DNA of 64,000 nt, from positions 2,914,001-2,978,000 of the forward strand of contig NZ_CP130832.1 of NCBI RefSeq assembly GCF_030549615.1, read 5' to 3'. The stretch is from Stenotrophomonas sp. 610A2. Lineage in GTDB: Bacteria > Pseudomonadota > Gammaproteobacteria > Xanthomonadales > Xanthomonadaceae. The translations under genes were made by a program, and so were the position numbers. Under the pieces are notes generated by a model. It did not search any database. It worked only from the letters and a program-made list of their open reading frames with translations, and was not told the DNA's origin. How positions within the stretch are numbered: position 1 is the stretch's first letter; each line of letters begins with the position of its first letter. Below are positions 1-8,951 of this stretch, one piece after another.

Positions 1-392
1 GCGTAGGCTTCCGGCGGCTCGTGGAAATCGCTGACCGTGGTGACGCCGGCCGCCATGTAGAGGTTCGCTACCTGCGGCAGTTCCGACGGTGTGGCGTTCG
101 GCGTCCAGTGCGTGTGGAGATCGAACAGACCCGGCAGCAAGGCCTGGCCACGCGCATTGACCACGCGTGCGCCCTTGGGGGCTGCCAGCTCGGCGCCGAT
201 GGCGGCGATACGACCGTCCTCGACCAGCACGCTGCCCGCATAAGGCGCGCGGCCGGTGCCATCGAAGACCATGGCGTCGCGGATCAACACGGCCTTGTCG
301 CCGGCAGTAGCGGCCACACTGGCCTGCCCTGCCCCCAATAATGCAGCGGTAAGCACCGCCAAGGCGAAACCACGCTTGCTGTTGTAGTGCAT
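1..392 (-). CDS. Secreted amidohydrolase, N-terminal part (cut by window start)
   Basis: The first 130 residues are present and the rest lies before base 1. A signal peptide with a hydrophobic core covers about residues 8-25 and ends near GAGQA. A small beta-sandwich region follows, then the metal-binding motif DLHTH (His93 and His95), which is diagnostic of the amidohydrolase superfamily. This places it with periplasmic imidazolonepropionase-like or prolidase-like amidohydrolases; the substrate cannot be read from the fragment. The ATG at 392 lies 14 bases after the fecR stop, so the gene is probably the last member of the receptor-sigma-FecR transcript. The fold is clear and the substrate unknown. 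Confidence 0.85.
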   Translation of the reverse strand, partial: MHYNSKRGFALAVLTAALLGAGQASVAATAGDKAVLIRDAMVFDGTGRAPYAGSVLVEDGRIAAIGAELAAPKGARVVNARGQALLPGLFDLHTHWTPNATPSELPQVANLYMAAGVTTVSDFHEPPEAY

Positions 393-406
393 GTTTTTAT
401 CCGGAT

Positions 407-1411
407 TCATTGCATGGACCGCGCCGCCTGCGGCGCGGCATCAGGGGAGCTCAGCCGCACCACGTCTCCGCGCTGCTGCACCACCAGGCCAAGGCTCAAG
501 GCGACGCTGTTGGCGAATCCGCGCGGGTCACTGGCCGAATACAGGCCAACGATGCGGCGACTGCCAACCAGCGGGTCATCGATGACGATGCGGGTATCGC
601 TGTAGCGCAGGAACTGCGCCGCCGCCACCGACAAGGTGTCGCCGTTGAAGGACAACATGCCTTCGCGCCAGGCCAGCTGCTGATCCACATCATCCGTAGG
701 CACCGCCTCGATGCGGATGCCATGGCTGCGGTTGGCCAGCGCGCGGTAGTTGGCCACCAGCCGCGCAGGGGCGACCGCGCCCTGGGTATCGGTCACATCG
801 ACGATGCCTTCGCGCACCAGCACTTCCACACCGCCGCTGCGGCGCTCGGTGAGGCTGACCGCAAAACTGGTGCCTACCGCGGTGACATCGGTTTCCTCCG
901 CGCGCACCACGAACGGGCGTTGCGGATTCTTGGCTACGTCGAACAAGGCTTCGCCCTGCAGCAGGTGGATATCACGGCGGGTAGCGCTGAACTGCACCCG
1001 CACCTGCGAGTCCGAATCCAGTGTGATCGCCGAGCCATCCTGCAGTGGCACGCGCAGGATCTCGCCCTTGCGGGTGGCGAAGTACTCGGCCCCATCGTCC
1101 TGGCGTTGCACGCCGATGGCGAGCACGCCAACCACGGCGGCCAGGCCCATTGCCCAGCGCAGCGCACGCCGCGCCCGTCGTGGCGCACGTGCGGTGAATG
1201 CACGATCCATTTCGCCGGCCGACAGCGCGCGTGCACGGTCGGTACGTGCCAGCACTGCATGGGCGCGGGCATATGCGCCGAAATGGCGCGTATCGGCTTC
1301 CAGCCAGGCATCACGTTGCGCACGTTCCTCCACCGTGAGTTGCGCGCGGTCCTCGCGCGCCACCCAATTGGCGGCTACATCATCAATACTCGCATCAGCG
1401 CCGACGCGCAT
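407..1411 (-). CDS. FecR-family anti-sigma / sigma regulator
   Basis: This is a 334-residue inner-membrane regulator that should hold the adjacent ECF sigma factor and receive a signal from the STN domain of the TonB-dependent receptor. The N-terminal cytoplasmic domain (about residues 5-60, with AANWVARE) is the DUF4880/FecR N-terminal type. One membrane span lies at about 84-101, followed by the periplasmic FecR domain ([21 protein letters not shown]). A frame start exists at 1441, but the ATG at 1411 has an AAGGAG Shine-Dalgarno at 1418-1423. With that start the gene overlaps the sigma gene by 17 bases, which suggests translational coupling. Confidence 0.88.
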   Translation of the reverse strand: MRVGADASIDDVAANWVAREDRAQLTVEERAQRDAWLEADTRHFGAYARAHAVLARTDRARALSAGEMDRAFTARAPRRARRALRWAMGLAAVVGVLAIGVQRQDDGAEYFATRKGEILRVPLQDGSAITLDSDSQVRVQFSATRRDIHLLQGEALFDVAKNPQRPFVVRAEETDVTAVGTSFAVSLTERRSGGVEVLVREGIVDVTDTQGAVAPARLVANYRALANRSHGIRIEAVPTDDVDQQLAWREGMLSFNGDTLSVAAAQFLRYSDTRIVIDDPLVGSRRIVGLYSASDPRGFANSVALSLGLVVQQRGDVVRLSSPDAAPQAARSMQ

Positions 1412-1982
1412 GCCTTGCTCCTTCCGCGGCGAACCGCTCACTACTCTTCTGCATTACGTCGTCATCACGCTTCATCGAATCCATCAATACCCGGATTCCC
1501 TTGCAGATGTGCTTCTCCACGGTGTTCTCGCTGATCTGCATGCGTTCGGCTATCTCGCGCTGCGAGTAGCCTTCCACACGCCGCAGCACGAAGGCCTGCC
1601 GACACTTGTCCGGCAGGCTCTCGATCAAGGCGCCGATGCGCGCCAGCTCCTGTCGTGACGACGCCATCCGTTCCGGGCTGACTTCGTCGCCAACAATGGC
1701 AACGCGGTCGATCTCGGCCACCGCCTCGATCGACACCACCTGCGCGCGCCGCAACTGCTGCAGCACCACCGAGTGGGCAACCGAGTACACATAGGCCTTG
1801 GGCTGCAGAATGTGCGATACATCCGCCATCCCGGCGAGGATGGCGTAGGTCTCCTGGATCACGTCATCCACGTCCTGGCGCAGCGACAGGCGCCGCCGCA
1901 GCCAGTCCCGCAGCGCGGGCTCGCAAGGCAATATGTGCTCGGCCAACCAGCCGGCACGCTCCCGCGCAAGCGCCGCGTTCAT
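1395..1982 (-). CDS. ECF (FecI-like) RNA polymerase sigma factor
   Basis: The 195-residue extracytoplasmic-function sigma factor has a region 2 core (DVDDVIQETY) and a region 4 helix-turn-helix (YSQREIAERMQISENTVEKH). It should direct transcription of the receptor gene when released or activated by FecR. It begins 52 bases after the stop of the TonB-dependent receptor gene and overlaps fecR. This order (receptor, sigma, FecR) differs from the classical fecI-fecR-fecA order. Family assignment is firm; the signal and the target promoter are inferred. Confidence 0.9.
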   Translation of the reverse strand: MNAALARERAGWLAEHILPCEPALRDWLRRRLSLRQDVDDVIQETYAILAGMADVSHILQPKAYVYSVAHSVVLQQLRRAQVVSIEAVAEIDRVAIVGDEVSPERMASSRQELARIGALIESLPDKCRQAFVLRRVEGYSQREIAERMQISENTVEKHICKGIRVLMDSMKRDDDVMQKSSERFAAEGARHARRR

Positions 1983-2034
1983 CGCGGCACCTGCCCGGCT
2001 CCCGCCACATGGCGGAATGGAACGTTTTTCTGCA

Positions 2035-5000
2035 TCAGAACGCCTTGCTCACGTTGACGTACCAGTAGCGTGGGTTGGCCTGGTAGACACCCGACGGGTA
2101 ACCGAACACATCGTCGGAGATCGGCGGGCGCTTGTTGGCGATGTTGTTGGCACCAACCTTGACCGCCACGTTGTTGAGCCAGCCTTCGCGCGCGAAGTCG
2201 TATTTGACGAAAGCGTTAGCCAGCGTCTGCGACTTCACCGTCCACGGCGTGCCATCGGCCAAGGTCAGGCCGTTCTCGACGTAGGAGCTGGCATAACGCG
2301 CGCTCGCGCCCACCGAAAGCTGCTGGTAGCGCCAAGTCAGCGTGCCGGACCACTTCCATTCCGGGTTGCCACCATTGCCGATCAGGTCACCACCACCGGT
2401 GATGCGGATCGACGGATCCACCAGCCCAGCGGACTTGGCATCTTCCAGCGCCTGCAGTGCCGGCGAACGCTGGCGGTAGAACTCGATCAGGTGGGTACCG
2501 GTGACCGAGAGATCGAAACGACCGATCGCGGTTTCCGGCGAGTTCCAGCTGAAGTTGTAGTCAACGCCACGCAGGGTCTGCGGCTCCAGGTTGACGTACT
2601 GGTCGGTGACGTACAGCACCTTGCCGGCAGCAGCCAGACCGGTGCCGGCGAAGCGGGCGATGTCGTCAGCGGTCGCATCTGCACGCACCACCGCCGAGTT
2701 GCTGCCGCCCTGCTGGCGCAGCATGTAGTCCAGGATCAGCGCATTGCCTTCGCCGAACAGGCCGATGATGCCCTCCTGCTCGTACTTGTAGTAATCGACG
2801 GCGAAGGTGAAGCGACCGTAGTTTTCCGGGATGAAGCGCGGCTGGAAGACCAGGCCGGCGCTGGTATTGGTCGAGGTTTCCGGCTTCAGGTCCGGGTTGC
2901 CCGAGCGACGCGCGGTGGTGGAATAGCTGTAGCCGCCGCAGTTGGCGAACGCCGGCTGTGCACCGCTGCGCTTGTCCGCCTCGCACTGGATATAGTCGGT
3001 ACGGGTGTTGGAACGGCTGACCACCGTGGCGTTGATCTGCTCCAGGTTGGGCGCACGGAAGCCCTTGGCCCAGGACGAACGCAGGGTCAGGCCGTCAAAC
3101 ACCTGCCAGCCCAGCGCCAGCTTCGGCTTGGCGACATTGCCGAAATCGTTGTAGCGCTCGGCGCGGCCGGCCACCTGCAGGTCCAGCGAACGCACCAGCG
3201 GGATGTTCATTTCCGGCGACACCAGCGGCACCGAGAACTCGGCGAACAGACCGGCGACAGTGCGCGAGCCATAGGTATCCGGGGTCGGGCTGACGCCGTA
3301 CATGTCGCTGGGATAGGCAACGCCGGTGATCGCATCGGTGAAGGTCACCGAGCCATCGACGCGTGCATCGCGGTCATCGCGCTGGGTTTCGTGGCGCACT
3401 TCCAGGCCCGCGGCCATGCCGACATCGCCGGCCCAGGTCTTGAACAGGTCTGCGCGCGAGGCCTTGAAGTCCCACAGGAACAGCTCGGTCTTGCTCTGGC
3501 GCTGCGCCTTGTAGAAGAACTGGTCCAGCTTGTCCCAATCGTTGCAGCCGCCGCAGAACGGGTTGTAGGCAGAGGCGGTGGGGTTGGCCAGGGCCTGCTG
3601 GAACAGCGACATGCTCACTGCATCCTGGGTGTCCTTGACCCTGGCCGCCGAGTACAGCGCGGCACTTTCCCAATCGAAACCGTAGTGGAAGCCACGCAGG
3701 CCGGCCAATGCACGCACCTGGGTGTTGTTGACCTCGATGCGGGTCGGCCGCTCGAAGCGATAGCTGGTGATGGTCACCGGCACGCCGTTGGCGCCGATGT
3801 TCAAACCCTGCAGGCGATTCGGGTTGAGCGTGCCGTCGGGCAGGTACATCGCACCGAACGGGTTCCAGTAATTGCTGGCAGCCACCGTCATCGGCAAGGC
3901 GGTGATGGTGTTGACGCCGTTCTGCAGGCTATAGGCGCGCGAGTTGTAGATGCCCGCCTCGCTGAAGAACGACAGGCCGTTGTCGAAATCATGCTTGCCG
4001 GTGACGAACAGGTTCAGACGACGCACGTCCGGACTGATCGACAGCGGATATTGGCCCTGCTGGTTGTCGCGCAGATTGGCGTCGGCGCCGGAGGTGGCTT
4101 TGCTACCGGACTGCACACACAGGCCATCGGCAATGGTCGCCGCACAGCCGCTGTTGCTGGTCGGCTGCACATGGAAGGCACCGGCGGTGGTGGTCAACCA
4201 GGTGCCGTTCTGCGACACGCGCGGGCCAACCACGGTGAAGTTGCCCCACGGGCTGTTGGTATTGCGATTGTCGGTGCCGGCCAGGCCTTCAAACGGGGTG
4301 CCGAGGAAGTCGGCCGCACGGTTGCCGTTCTTGGTCCAGTCCTGGTCCAGCGAGTTCAAGCCGGTGGTGTTGTAGTAATTGAAGGCGATGGTGATGTTGG
4401 AGCGCAGATCTTCGGAGTTCTTGCCCCACATGCCGTTGACGCCGATATCGCGCAGGTCGGTGCCTTCACCGAAGCCCTTCTGCACGCTGATGGTGCCGCC
4501 GTCCATGTCGTCGCGCAGCACGTTGTTGACCACGCCGGCCACCGCGTCGGTGCCGTAGATGGCCGCTGCGCCGTCCAGCAGCACTTCAACGCGACGCAGG
4601 TTGGACACCGGCACTGCATTGGCGTTGTAGGTCAGCACCGGCACCAGGTTGCCGTCGGCCTGGCTGGTGGGATGGACCACAGTGCGGCGGCCGTTGATCA
4701 GCAGCAAGGTATTGCCGACACCGAGGCCGCGCAGATTGACCGAGGCGATGTCGCCGCGGGCGTAGTTGGAGCTGTTGCCACCATTGGTGCCACTGAACGA
4801 GACATCGCCCATCTGCGGGATGGAGCGGTACAACTCGTCGCCGGACACAGCGCCAGTTGCTTCGATCTGCTCGGCCTGCAAGGTCGCGACCGGCAGGATC
4901 GCGGCGGTCTTGGCGCCCTTGATCTGGCTGCCGACCACGGTGATCTGGTCCAGCGTGCTGACGCTGGGGCTGGCCGCTGCTGGCGCGGGTTCAGCGGCTT

Positions 5001-5400
5001 CCTGCGGCGCAGCCGGAGCTGCTGCCTGCCCTGCGGCCAGACCACCCAATCCACCGAGCGAGGCCAACATTGGCGTGGCCGCGCGCAAGGTGATGGTGCG
5101 GCCATCGTCCGAGGCCACGCTCAGGCCGGTGCCGGTGAGCAGACGGGCCAGCGCCTGGCGCGGCTCCATCTGCCCCTTCAGCTCGGCCACTTCGATGCGC
5201 TGGGCGCCGCCTGAATGCGCCGGGGCGATGATCTGCACGCCGGCCTGGCGGGCAAATTCAGGCAGTACCTCCTCGATGCTGCCTGCTTGAAGATCGAACT
5301 GCGGTGGCGCTGCCAGCGCCGGAACGGAGGCGCACAGCGCCACAACTGCCAGACCGCCGCGGATAGCGCTTGCAAGCGGCAACAACTTGAATGAACGCAT
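2035..5400 (-). CDS. TonB-dependent receptor with N-terminal STN signalling domain
   Basis: This is a 1121-residue outer-membrane transporter. The chosen ATG at 5400 gives a clean signal peptide (MRSFKLLPLASAIRG to VPALAA). The frame is open further upstream to 5535, but that extension is not signal-like. Residues about 35-105 form an STN (secretin/TonB N-terminal) domain (FDLQAGSIEEVLPEFA), which signals to FecR-type regulators. An Ala/Pro linker, a TonB-box-like ITVVGSQIKG, a plug with the motif VEVLLDGAAAIYGTDAVAGV and a beta-barrel ending in Phe follow. The substrate is unknown. Its sigma, FecR and amidohydrolase genes follow directly downstream. Confidence 0.92.
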   Translation of the reverse strand: MRSFKLLPLASAIRGGLAVVALCASVPALAAPPQFDLQAGSIEEVLPEFARQAGVQIIAPAHSGGAQRIEVAELKGQMEPRQALARLLTGTGLSVASDDGRTITLRAATPMLASLGGLGGLAAGQAAAPAAPQEAAEPAPAAASPSVSTLDQITVVGSQIKGAKTAAILPVATLQAEQIEATGAVSGDELYRSIPQMGDVSFSGTNGGNSSNYARGDIASVNLRGLGVGNTLLLINGRRTVVHPTSQADGNLVPVLTYNANAVPVSNLRRVEVLLDGAAAIYGTDAVAGVVNNVLRDDMDGGTISVQKGFGEGTDLRDIGVNGMWGKNSEDLRSNITIAFNYYNTTGLNSLDQDWTKNGNRAADFLGTPFEGLAGTDNRNTNSPWGNFTVVGPRVSQNGTWLTTTAGAFHVQPTSNSGCAATIADGLCVQSGSKATSGADANLRDNQQGQYPLSISPDVRRLNLFVTGKHDFDNGLSFFSEAGIYNSRAYSLQNGVNTITALPMTVAASNYWNPFGAMYLPDGTLNPNRLQGLNIGANGVPVTITSYRFERPTRIEVNNTQVRALAGLRGFHYGFDWESAALYSAARVKDTQDAVSMSLFQQALANPTASAYNPFCGGCNDWDKLDQFFYKAQRQSKTELFLWDFKASRADLFKTWAGDVGMAAGLEVRHETQRDDRDARVDGSVTFTDAITGVAYPSDMYGVSPTPDTYGSRTVAGLFAEFSVPLVSPEMNIPLVRSLDLQVAGRAERYNDFGNVAKPKLALGWQVFDGLTLRSSWAKGFRAPNLEQINATVVSRSNTRTDYIQCEADKRSGAQPAFANCGGYSYSTTARRSGNPDLKPETSTNTSAGLVFQPRFIPENYGRFTFAVDYYKYEQEGIIGLFGEGNALILDYMLRQQGGSNSAVVRADATADDIARFAGTGLAAAGKVLYVTDQYVNLEPQTLRGVDYNFSWNSPETAIGRFDLSVTGTHLIEFYRQRSPALQALEDAKSAGLVDPSIRITGGGDLIGNGGNPEWKWSGTLTWRYQQLSVGASARYASSYVENGLTLADGTPWTVKSQTLANAFVKYDFAREGWLNNVAVKVGANNIANKRPPISDDVFGYPSGVYQANPRYWYVNVSKAF

Positions 5401-5585
5401 TGATGAATCCCCAGAAAATGACGCGAATGACGGCAACCTCTGCCCCCTGCATGACTCGATGCATGACCGCGCCGGTTCCGCCATCCCTCCGTCATATTGG
5501 CTGATCTGGCAGCCCTGTACCCAACAGGCCGCCATACGCCGTAGTATTCTTGGGAGATAAGCTCAGGACCCGAGGACCACGCCCC

Positions 5586-6062
5586 ATGCGTTTTCGCCCC
5601 CAGTACGCCTTGATGGCCGTACTCGCACTTGTACTTACCGCCTGCGGCAATGGCCCGGTGAAGCGCGTCTCCGAACCTGCGGCCAGCATCCAGCAGCTGA
5701 GCGTTGGCAACGACGGCAACTGGGAAGTGGAATTGCGCCTGCGCAACTACAGCTCCATGCCGATGCGTTTCGACAACGTGTCGCTGGCGGTGAAGGTTGG
5801 CGATGAAGCAGCCGGCACGCTCAGCGCCAACCCGGCGCTGTCGATCGGCCCGGAATCGGCCGACGTCATCAAGGTGCGCCTGCAGCCCTCGTCCTCGGCG
5901 CGCATTGTCGTGGCCGATGCCCTGGCCGGTGGCCGCTCGCTGTTCTACGAACTGGAAGGCAGCGTCAGCGCCACCCCGGAAGAAAAGAAGCAACGCAGTT
6001 TCGACATCAAATCGCGCAACAGCCTCAACCAGGCCCCCGGCCTGCCCGGCGTGCTGCGCTGA
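5586..6062 (+). CDS. Putative lipoprotein with LEA/WHy-like domain
   Basis: This 158-residue protein has a lipoprotein signal peptide with lipobox LTAC; the lipidated Cys is near residue 20. The mature part (VELRLRNYSSMPMRFDNVSLAVKV) resembles the beta-sandwich LEA14/WHy type seen in small bacterial envelope lipoproteins. The ATG at 5586 is preferred over an upstream frame start at 5550 because it begins the signal peptide. The gene is divergent from the TonB-dependent receptor and 37 bases upstream of the acyl-CoA dehydrogenase. The domain similarity is judged by eye and the function is unknown. Confidence 0.8.
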   Translation: MRFRPQYALMAVLALVLTACGNGPVKRVSEPAASIQQLSVGNDGNWEVELRLRNYSSMPMRFDNVSLAVKVGDEAAGTLSANPALSIGPESADVIKVRLQPSSSARIVVADALAGGRSLFYELEGSVSATPEEKKQRSFDIKSRNSLNQAPGLPGVLR

Positions 6063-6099
6063 TCCCCCATCCGTTCCCGCATCGTTCGAGAGCCGTCTG

Positions 6100-7890
6100 A
6101 TGAGCAACTACAAAGCCCCTGTTACCGATCTCCGTTTCGCCCTGCACGACGTATTGAAGGCCGAGTCCCTGTTTGCATCGTTGGGTTTCGAAGACGCCAC
6201 CGCCGACCTGATCGACGCAGTGCTTGAAGAAGCCGGCCGCTTCAGTACCAGCGTGCTTGCCCCGCTCAATGCGGTGGGCGACCAGACCGGTTGCAAGCTC
6301 GACAAGGCCACCAACGAAGTCACCACCGCGCCGGGCTTCAAGGAAGCCTATGCGCAGTTCGTCGAAGGTGGCTGGACCGGACTGACCGCATCGCCGGACT
6401 TCGGCGGCCAGGGCATGCCGGAAACCATGGGCATGGCATTGAGCGAAATGGTGTCCTCGGCCAACCTGGCCTGGAGCCTGTTCCCGATGCTTTCGCACGG
6501 CGCGGTTGAAGCGCTCAAGCATTACGGCGAAGACTGGCAGAAGGAAGCCTTCCTCAAGCCGCTGGTGGCCGGCAACTGGACCGGCACCATGTGCCTGACC
6601 GAGCCGCACGCCGGTACCGACCTCGGCCTGCTCAAGACCCGCGCCGAGCCGAACGCCGACGGCAGCTATTCGATCACCGGCACCAAGATCTTCATCACCG
6701 CCGGCGAGCACGACCTCGCCGACAACATCGTGCACCTGGTGCTGGCCAAGCTGCCCGACGCCCCGGCCGGCCCGAAGGGCATCTCGCTGTTCGTCACCCC
6801 GAAGTACAAGGTCGACCGCGACGGCAAGCAGGGCGAGCGCAATGAACTGCATTGCGGCGCGCTGGAACACAAGATGGGCATCCACGGTTCGTCCACCTGC
6901 GTGATGAACTTCGACGGCGCCCAGGGCTACCTCGTCGGCCAGCCCCACAAGGGCTTGCAGGCGATGTTCGTGATGATGAACTCCGCCCGCCTCGGCGTTG
7001 GCGTGCAGGGCCTGGCGCAGTCCGAGCGTGCCTACCAGGGCGCATTGGCCTATGCCCGCGAGCGCCTGCAGTCGCGCGCACCCAAGGGTGCCGTGCAGCC
7101 GGACAAGCCGGCCGACCCGATCATCGCCCAGCCCGATGTACGCCGCATGCTGCTGACCACCAAGGCACTGACCGAAGGTGGCCGCCTGCTCGCCGCACAC
7201 GCTTACACCCAGCTCGATGCCGCACACAGCAGCGCCGATGCACAGGCGCGCGCCGACGCCGACACGCTGGTCAGCTTCCTCACCCCCATCGTCAAGGCCT
7301 GCCTGACCGAGTGGAGCATCGAGGCGACTTACAACGGCCAGCAGGTGTTCGGCGGCCACGGCTACATCGCCGAGCACGGCATGGAGCAGTACGCCCGCGA
7401 TGCCCGTATCACCACCTTGTATGAAGGCACCACCGGCATCCAGGCGCTGGACCTGATCGGTCGCAAGACCGCCGCCTCGCAGGGCGCCGGTTTGAAGCTG
7501 TTCCTGGCCGAGATCGAGCAGTTCATCGCCGCCAATGCCAGCAACCCGGCCGTGGCCGAGTTCCTGCCGGTGCTGGGCGGCAAGGCCAAGGAATGGGGCA
7601 AGCTGACCATCGACGTGCTGCAGCGTGCCGCCGCCAACCCGGAAGAACTGGGCGCGGCCAGCTGGGACTACCTGTTCTACAGCGGCTACATCGCCGTGGC
7701 CTACTGGTGGGCCCGCTCGGTGGTCGCCGCACAGGCTTCCAGCCACCCGGAAGCCTTCAAGCAAGCCAAGCTGGAAACCGCGCGTTTCTACTACGCCCGC
7801 ATCCTGCCGCGCACCCTGAGCCACGCCGCCGGCATCGCCGCTGGCGCCGACTCGCTGATGGACATGGATTCGGTCCGCTTCGGCGACTGA
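6100..7890 (+). CDS. Acyl-CoA dehydrogenase, 596 residues, with C-terminal extension
   Basis: This is an FAD enzyme catalysing alpha,beta-dehydrogenation of an acyl-CoA in beta-oxidation-like pathways. It shows the ACAD signatures LTEPHAGTDLGLLKTRA and GHGYIAEHGMEQYARDARI. YEGTTGIQ carries Glu442, the likely catalytic base. The 596-residue length and a C-terminal domain after residue 470 place it in the long ACAD group that includes DmdC-type enzymes, so the substrate may not be a simple fatty acyl-CoA. The start MSNYKAP at 6100 is the conserved start of the family. It is probably co-transcribed with the lipoprotein gene. Confidence 0.93.
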   Translation: MSNYKAPVTDLRFALHDVLKAESLFASLGFEDATADLIDAVLEEAGRFSTSVLAPLNAVGDQTGCKLDKATNEVTTAPGFKEAYAQFVEGGWTGLTASPDFGGQGMPETMGMALSEMVSSANLAWSLFPMLSHGAVEALKHYGEDWQKEAFLKPLVAGNWTGTMCLTEPHAGTDLGLLKTRAEPNADGSYSITGTKIFITAGEHDLADNIVHLVLAKLPDAPAGPKGISLFVTPKYKVDRDGKQGERNELHCGALEHKMGIHGSSTCVMNFDGAQGYLVGQPHKGLQAMFVMMNSARLGVGVQGLAQSERAYQGALAYARERLQSRAPKGAVQPDKPADPIIAQPDVRRMLLTTKALTEGGRLLAAHAYTQLDAAHSSADAQARADADTLVSFLTPIVKACLTEWSIEATYNGQQVFGGHGYIAEHGMEQYARDARITTLYEGTTGIQALDLIGRKTAASQGAGLKLFLAEIEQFIAANASNPAVAEFLPVLGGKAKEWGKLTIDVLQRAAANPEELGAASWDYLFYSGYIAVAYWWARSVVAAQASSHPEAFKQAKLETARFYYARILPRTLSHAAGIAAGADSLMDMDSVRFGD

Positions 7891-7916
7891 TCCGTCGCCG
7901 TAAGCACGGCTTTAGC

Positions 7917-7942
7917 CCCTCTCCCGCGTGCGGGAGAGGGGT
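7917..7942. repeat. Palindromic repeat, CCCCTCTCCCGC hairpin family
   Basis: A perfect inverted repeat (CCCCTCTCCCGC, 2-base centre, GCGGGAGAGGGG) followed by GTTGGGGTGAGGGCG lies 26 bases after the acyl-CoA dehydrogenase stop. The same family recurs at 56971-56996, 58961-58986 and 59076-59101. It could act as an RNA hairpin that protects or ends the transcript, but it lacks a T-tract. Confidence 0.8.
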
Positions 7943-8030
7943 TGGGGTGAGGGCGCTCTTGCTTCCGCTCCTTCCTTTTGGCCGCAGGGCCAAGCTGAGG
8001 GCGAGGCTACAGGCTACTGAAACACCCCCA

Positions 8031-8055
8031 GCTTCGCGGCTTACGCCGCTCCTAC
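8031..8055 (-). repeat. REP-like element (GTAGGAGCGGCG type), single copy
   Basis: This is one copy of a 25-base palindrome with stem GCGGCTTACGCCGC and end CTCCTAC. The same family occurs as inverted pairs at 10.9, 50.1 and 59.2 kb. It sits between the acyl-CoA dehydrogenase and the HNH gene. Confidence 0.75.
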
Positions 8056-8119
8056 AAAACCACAGGCCGCCACCGCCTTTACACAAACTGTCACGCATCG
8101 TGTATAAGCTGTTAACCCG

Positions 8120-8785
8120 ATGGAGACAGACACTACACCGCGTAGTCTGATCGATACCGGAGCCGGGACTTCCGCTCCGATAGACGGGTTTTCACTTCCG
8201 GCCTCCCTGCACCGCCTCGGCTCCGTGCGACTACTGTCGCTGGATGCGCATGGCCGTGTGCTGGACTGGATCAACTGGCAGGACGCTGCCTGCCTGTATG
8301 CACGCGGTGCCGTCGCCTGGACCATGGGCGATCCCTGCCTGCACGTACACGGCGCAATATCGCGACTCACCGGCCTGCGCAGTGGCATGGACCTGCACCC
8401 GATCATCGCCTCCCGCGGCCACGCCCGCTCGCGCGCGATCGACCCCACCCCCAACCTCACCAATCCCGCACTGTTCGCGCGCGATGCCCAGCTCTGCCTG
8501 TATTGCGGCCAGCACTTCAGCCGCCCGCAGCTGACCCGCGATCACGTCCTGCCGGTGTCCAAAGGTGGCAAGGACATCTGGGAGAACGTGGTCAGCGCCT
8601 GCTTCCACTGCAACTCGCGCAAGAGCAACCGCACCCCGGCGCAGGCCAACATGCCGCTGCTGGCAGTCCCTTACCGGCCCAGTTGGATCGAGCACCTGAT
8701 CCTGTCCAACCGCAACATACTGGCCGACCAGATGGCCTTCCTGAAGTCGCAGTTGCCGCGCAAAGCCTTGCAGCGCGGGCTCTGA
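8120..8785 (+). CDS. HNH endonuclease family protein
   Basis: This 221-residue protein carries a C-terminal HNH nuclease fold. A zinc pair Cys126-x2-Cys129 is followed by Asp141-His142, Asn157, a second zinc pair Cys161-x2-Cys164 and the NxxxK end (Asn165, Lys168). The N-terminal 115 residues are not recognised. Such single HNH proteins are common in Xanthomonadaceae and often have no restriction partner; none is visible here. TATAAG at 8103-8108 lies only 12 bases before the ATG, so a transcript from it would have a very short leader. Confidence 0.85.
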   Translation: METDTTPRSLIDTGAGTSAPIDGFSLPASLHRLGSVRLLSLDAHGRVLDWINWQDAACLYARGAVAWTMGDPCLHVHGAISRLTGLRSGMDLHPIIASRGHARSRAIDPTPNLTNPALFARDAQLCLYCGQHFSRPQLTRDHVLPVSKGGKDIWENVVSACFHCNSRKSNRTPAQANMPLLAVPYRPSWIEHLILSNRNILADQMAFLKSQLPRKALQRGL

Positions 8786-8951
8786 GCCCCGCCCCGCCGC
8801 CCCGCGTATTCATGCGAAACTGCCATCTACGCTGAACACGGCCTTCAGCTTGGTGCCAAACCACCTCATCCAGCACTCATTGATGGTGTGCTTTGCTTGC
8901 CCCACCCTCTCCGGACGGGGAAAATACCGTTTCGAGTGAAACGCGAAGACC

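Noticed and set aside
1933..5214. Very long open frame on the plus strand opposite the TonB-dependent receptor
   Set aside because: It is antisense to a clear receptor gene, has an Arg/Gly/His-rich composition typical of GC-rich antisense frames, and shows no family motif.
6025..7824. Long minus-strand frame opposite the acyl-CoA dehydrogenase
   Set aside because: It is antisense to a well-supported gene, and its Gly/Val/Ala/His-rich composition is a by-product of codon bias.
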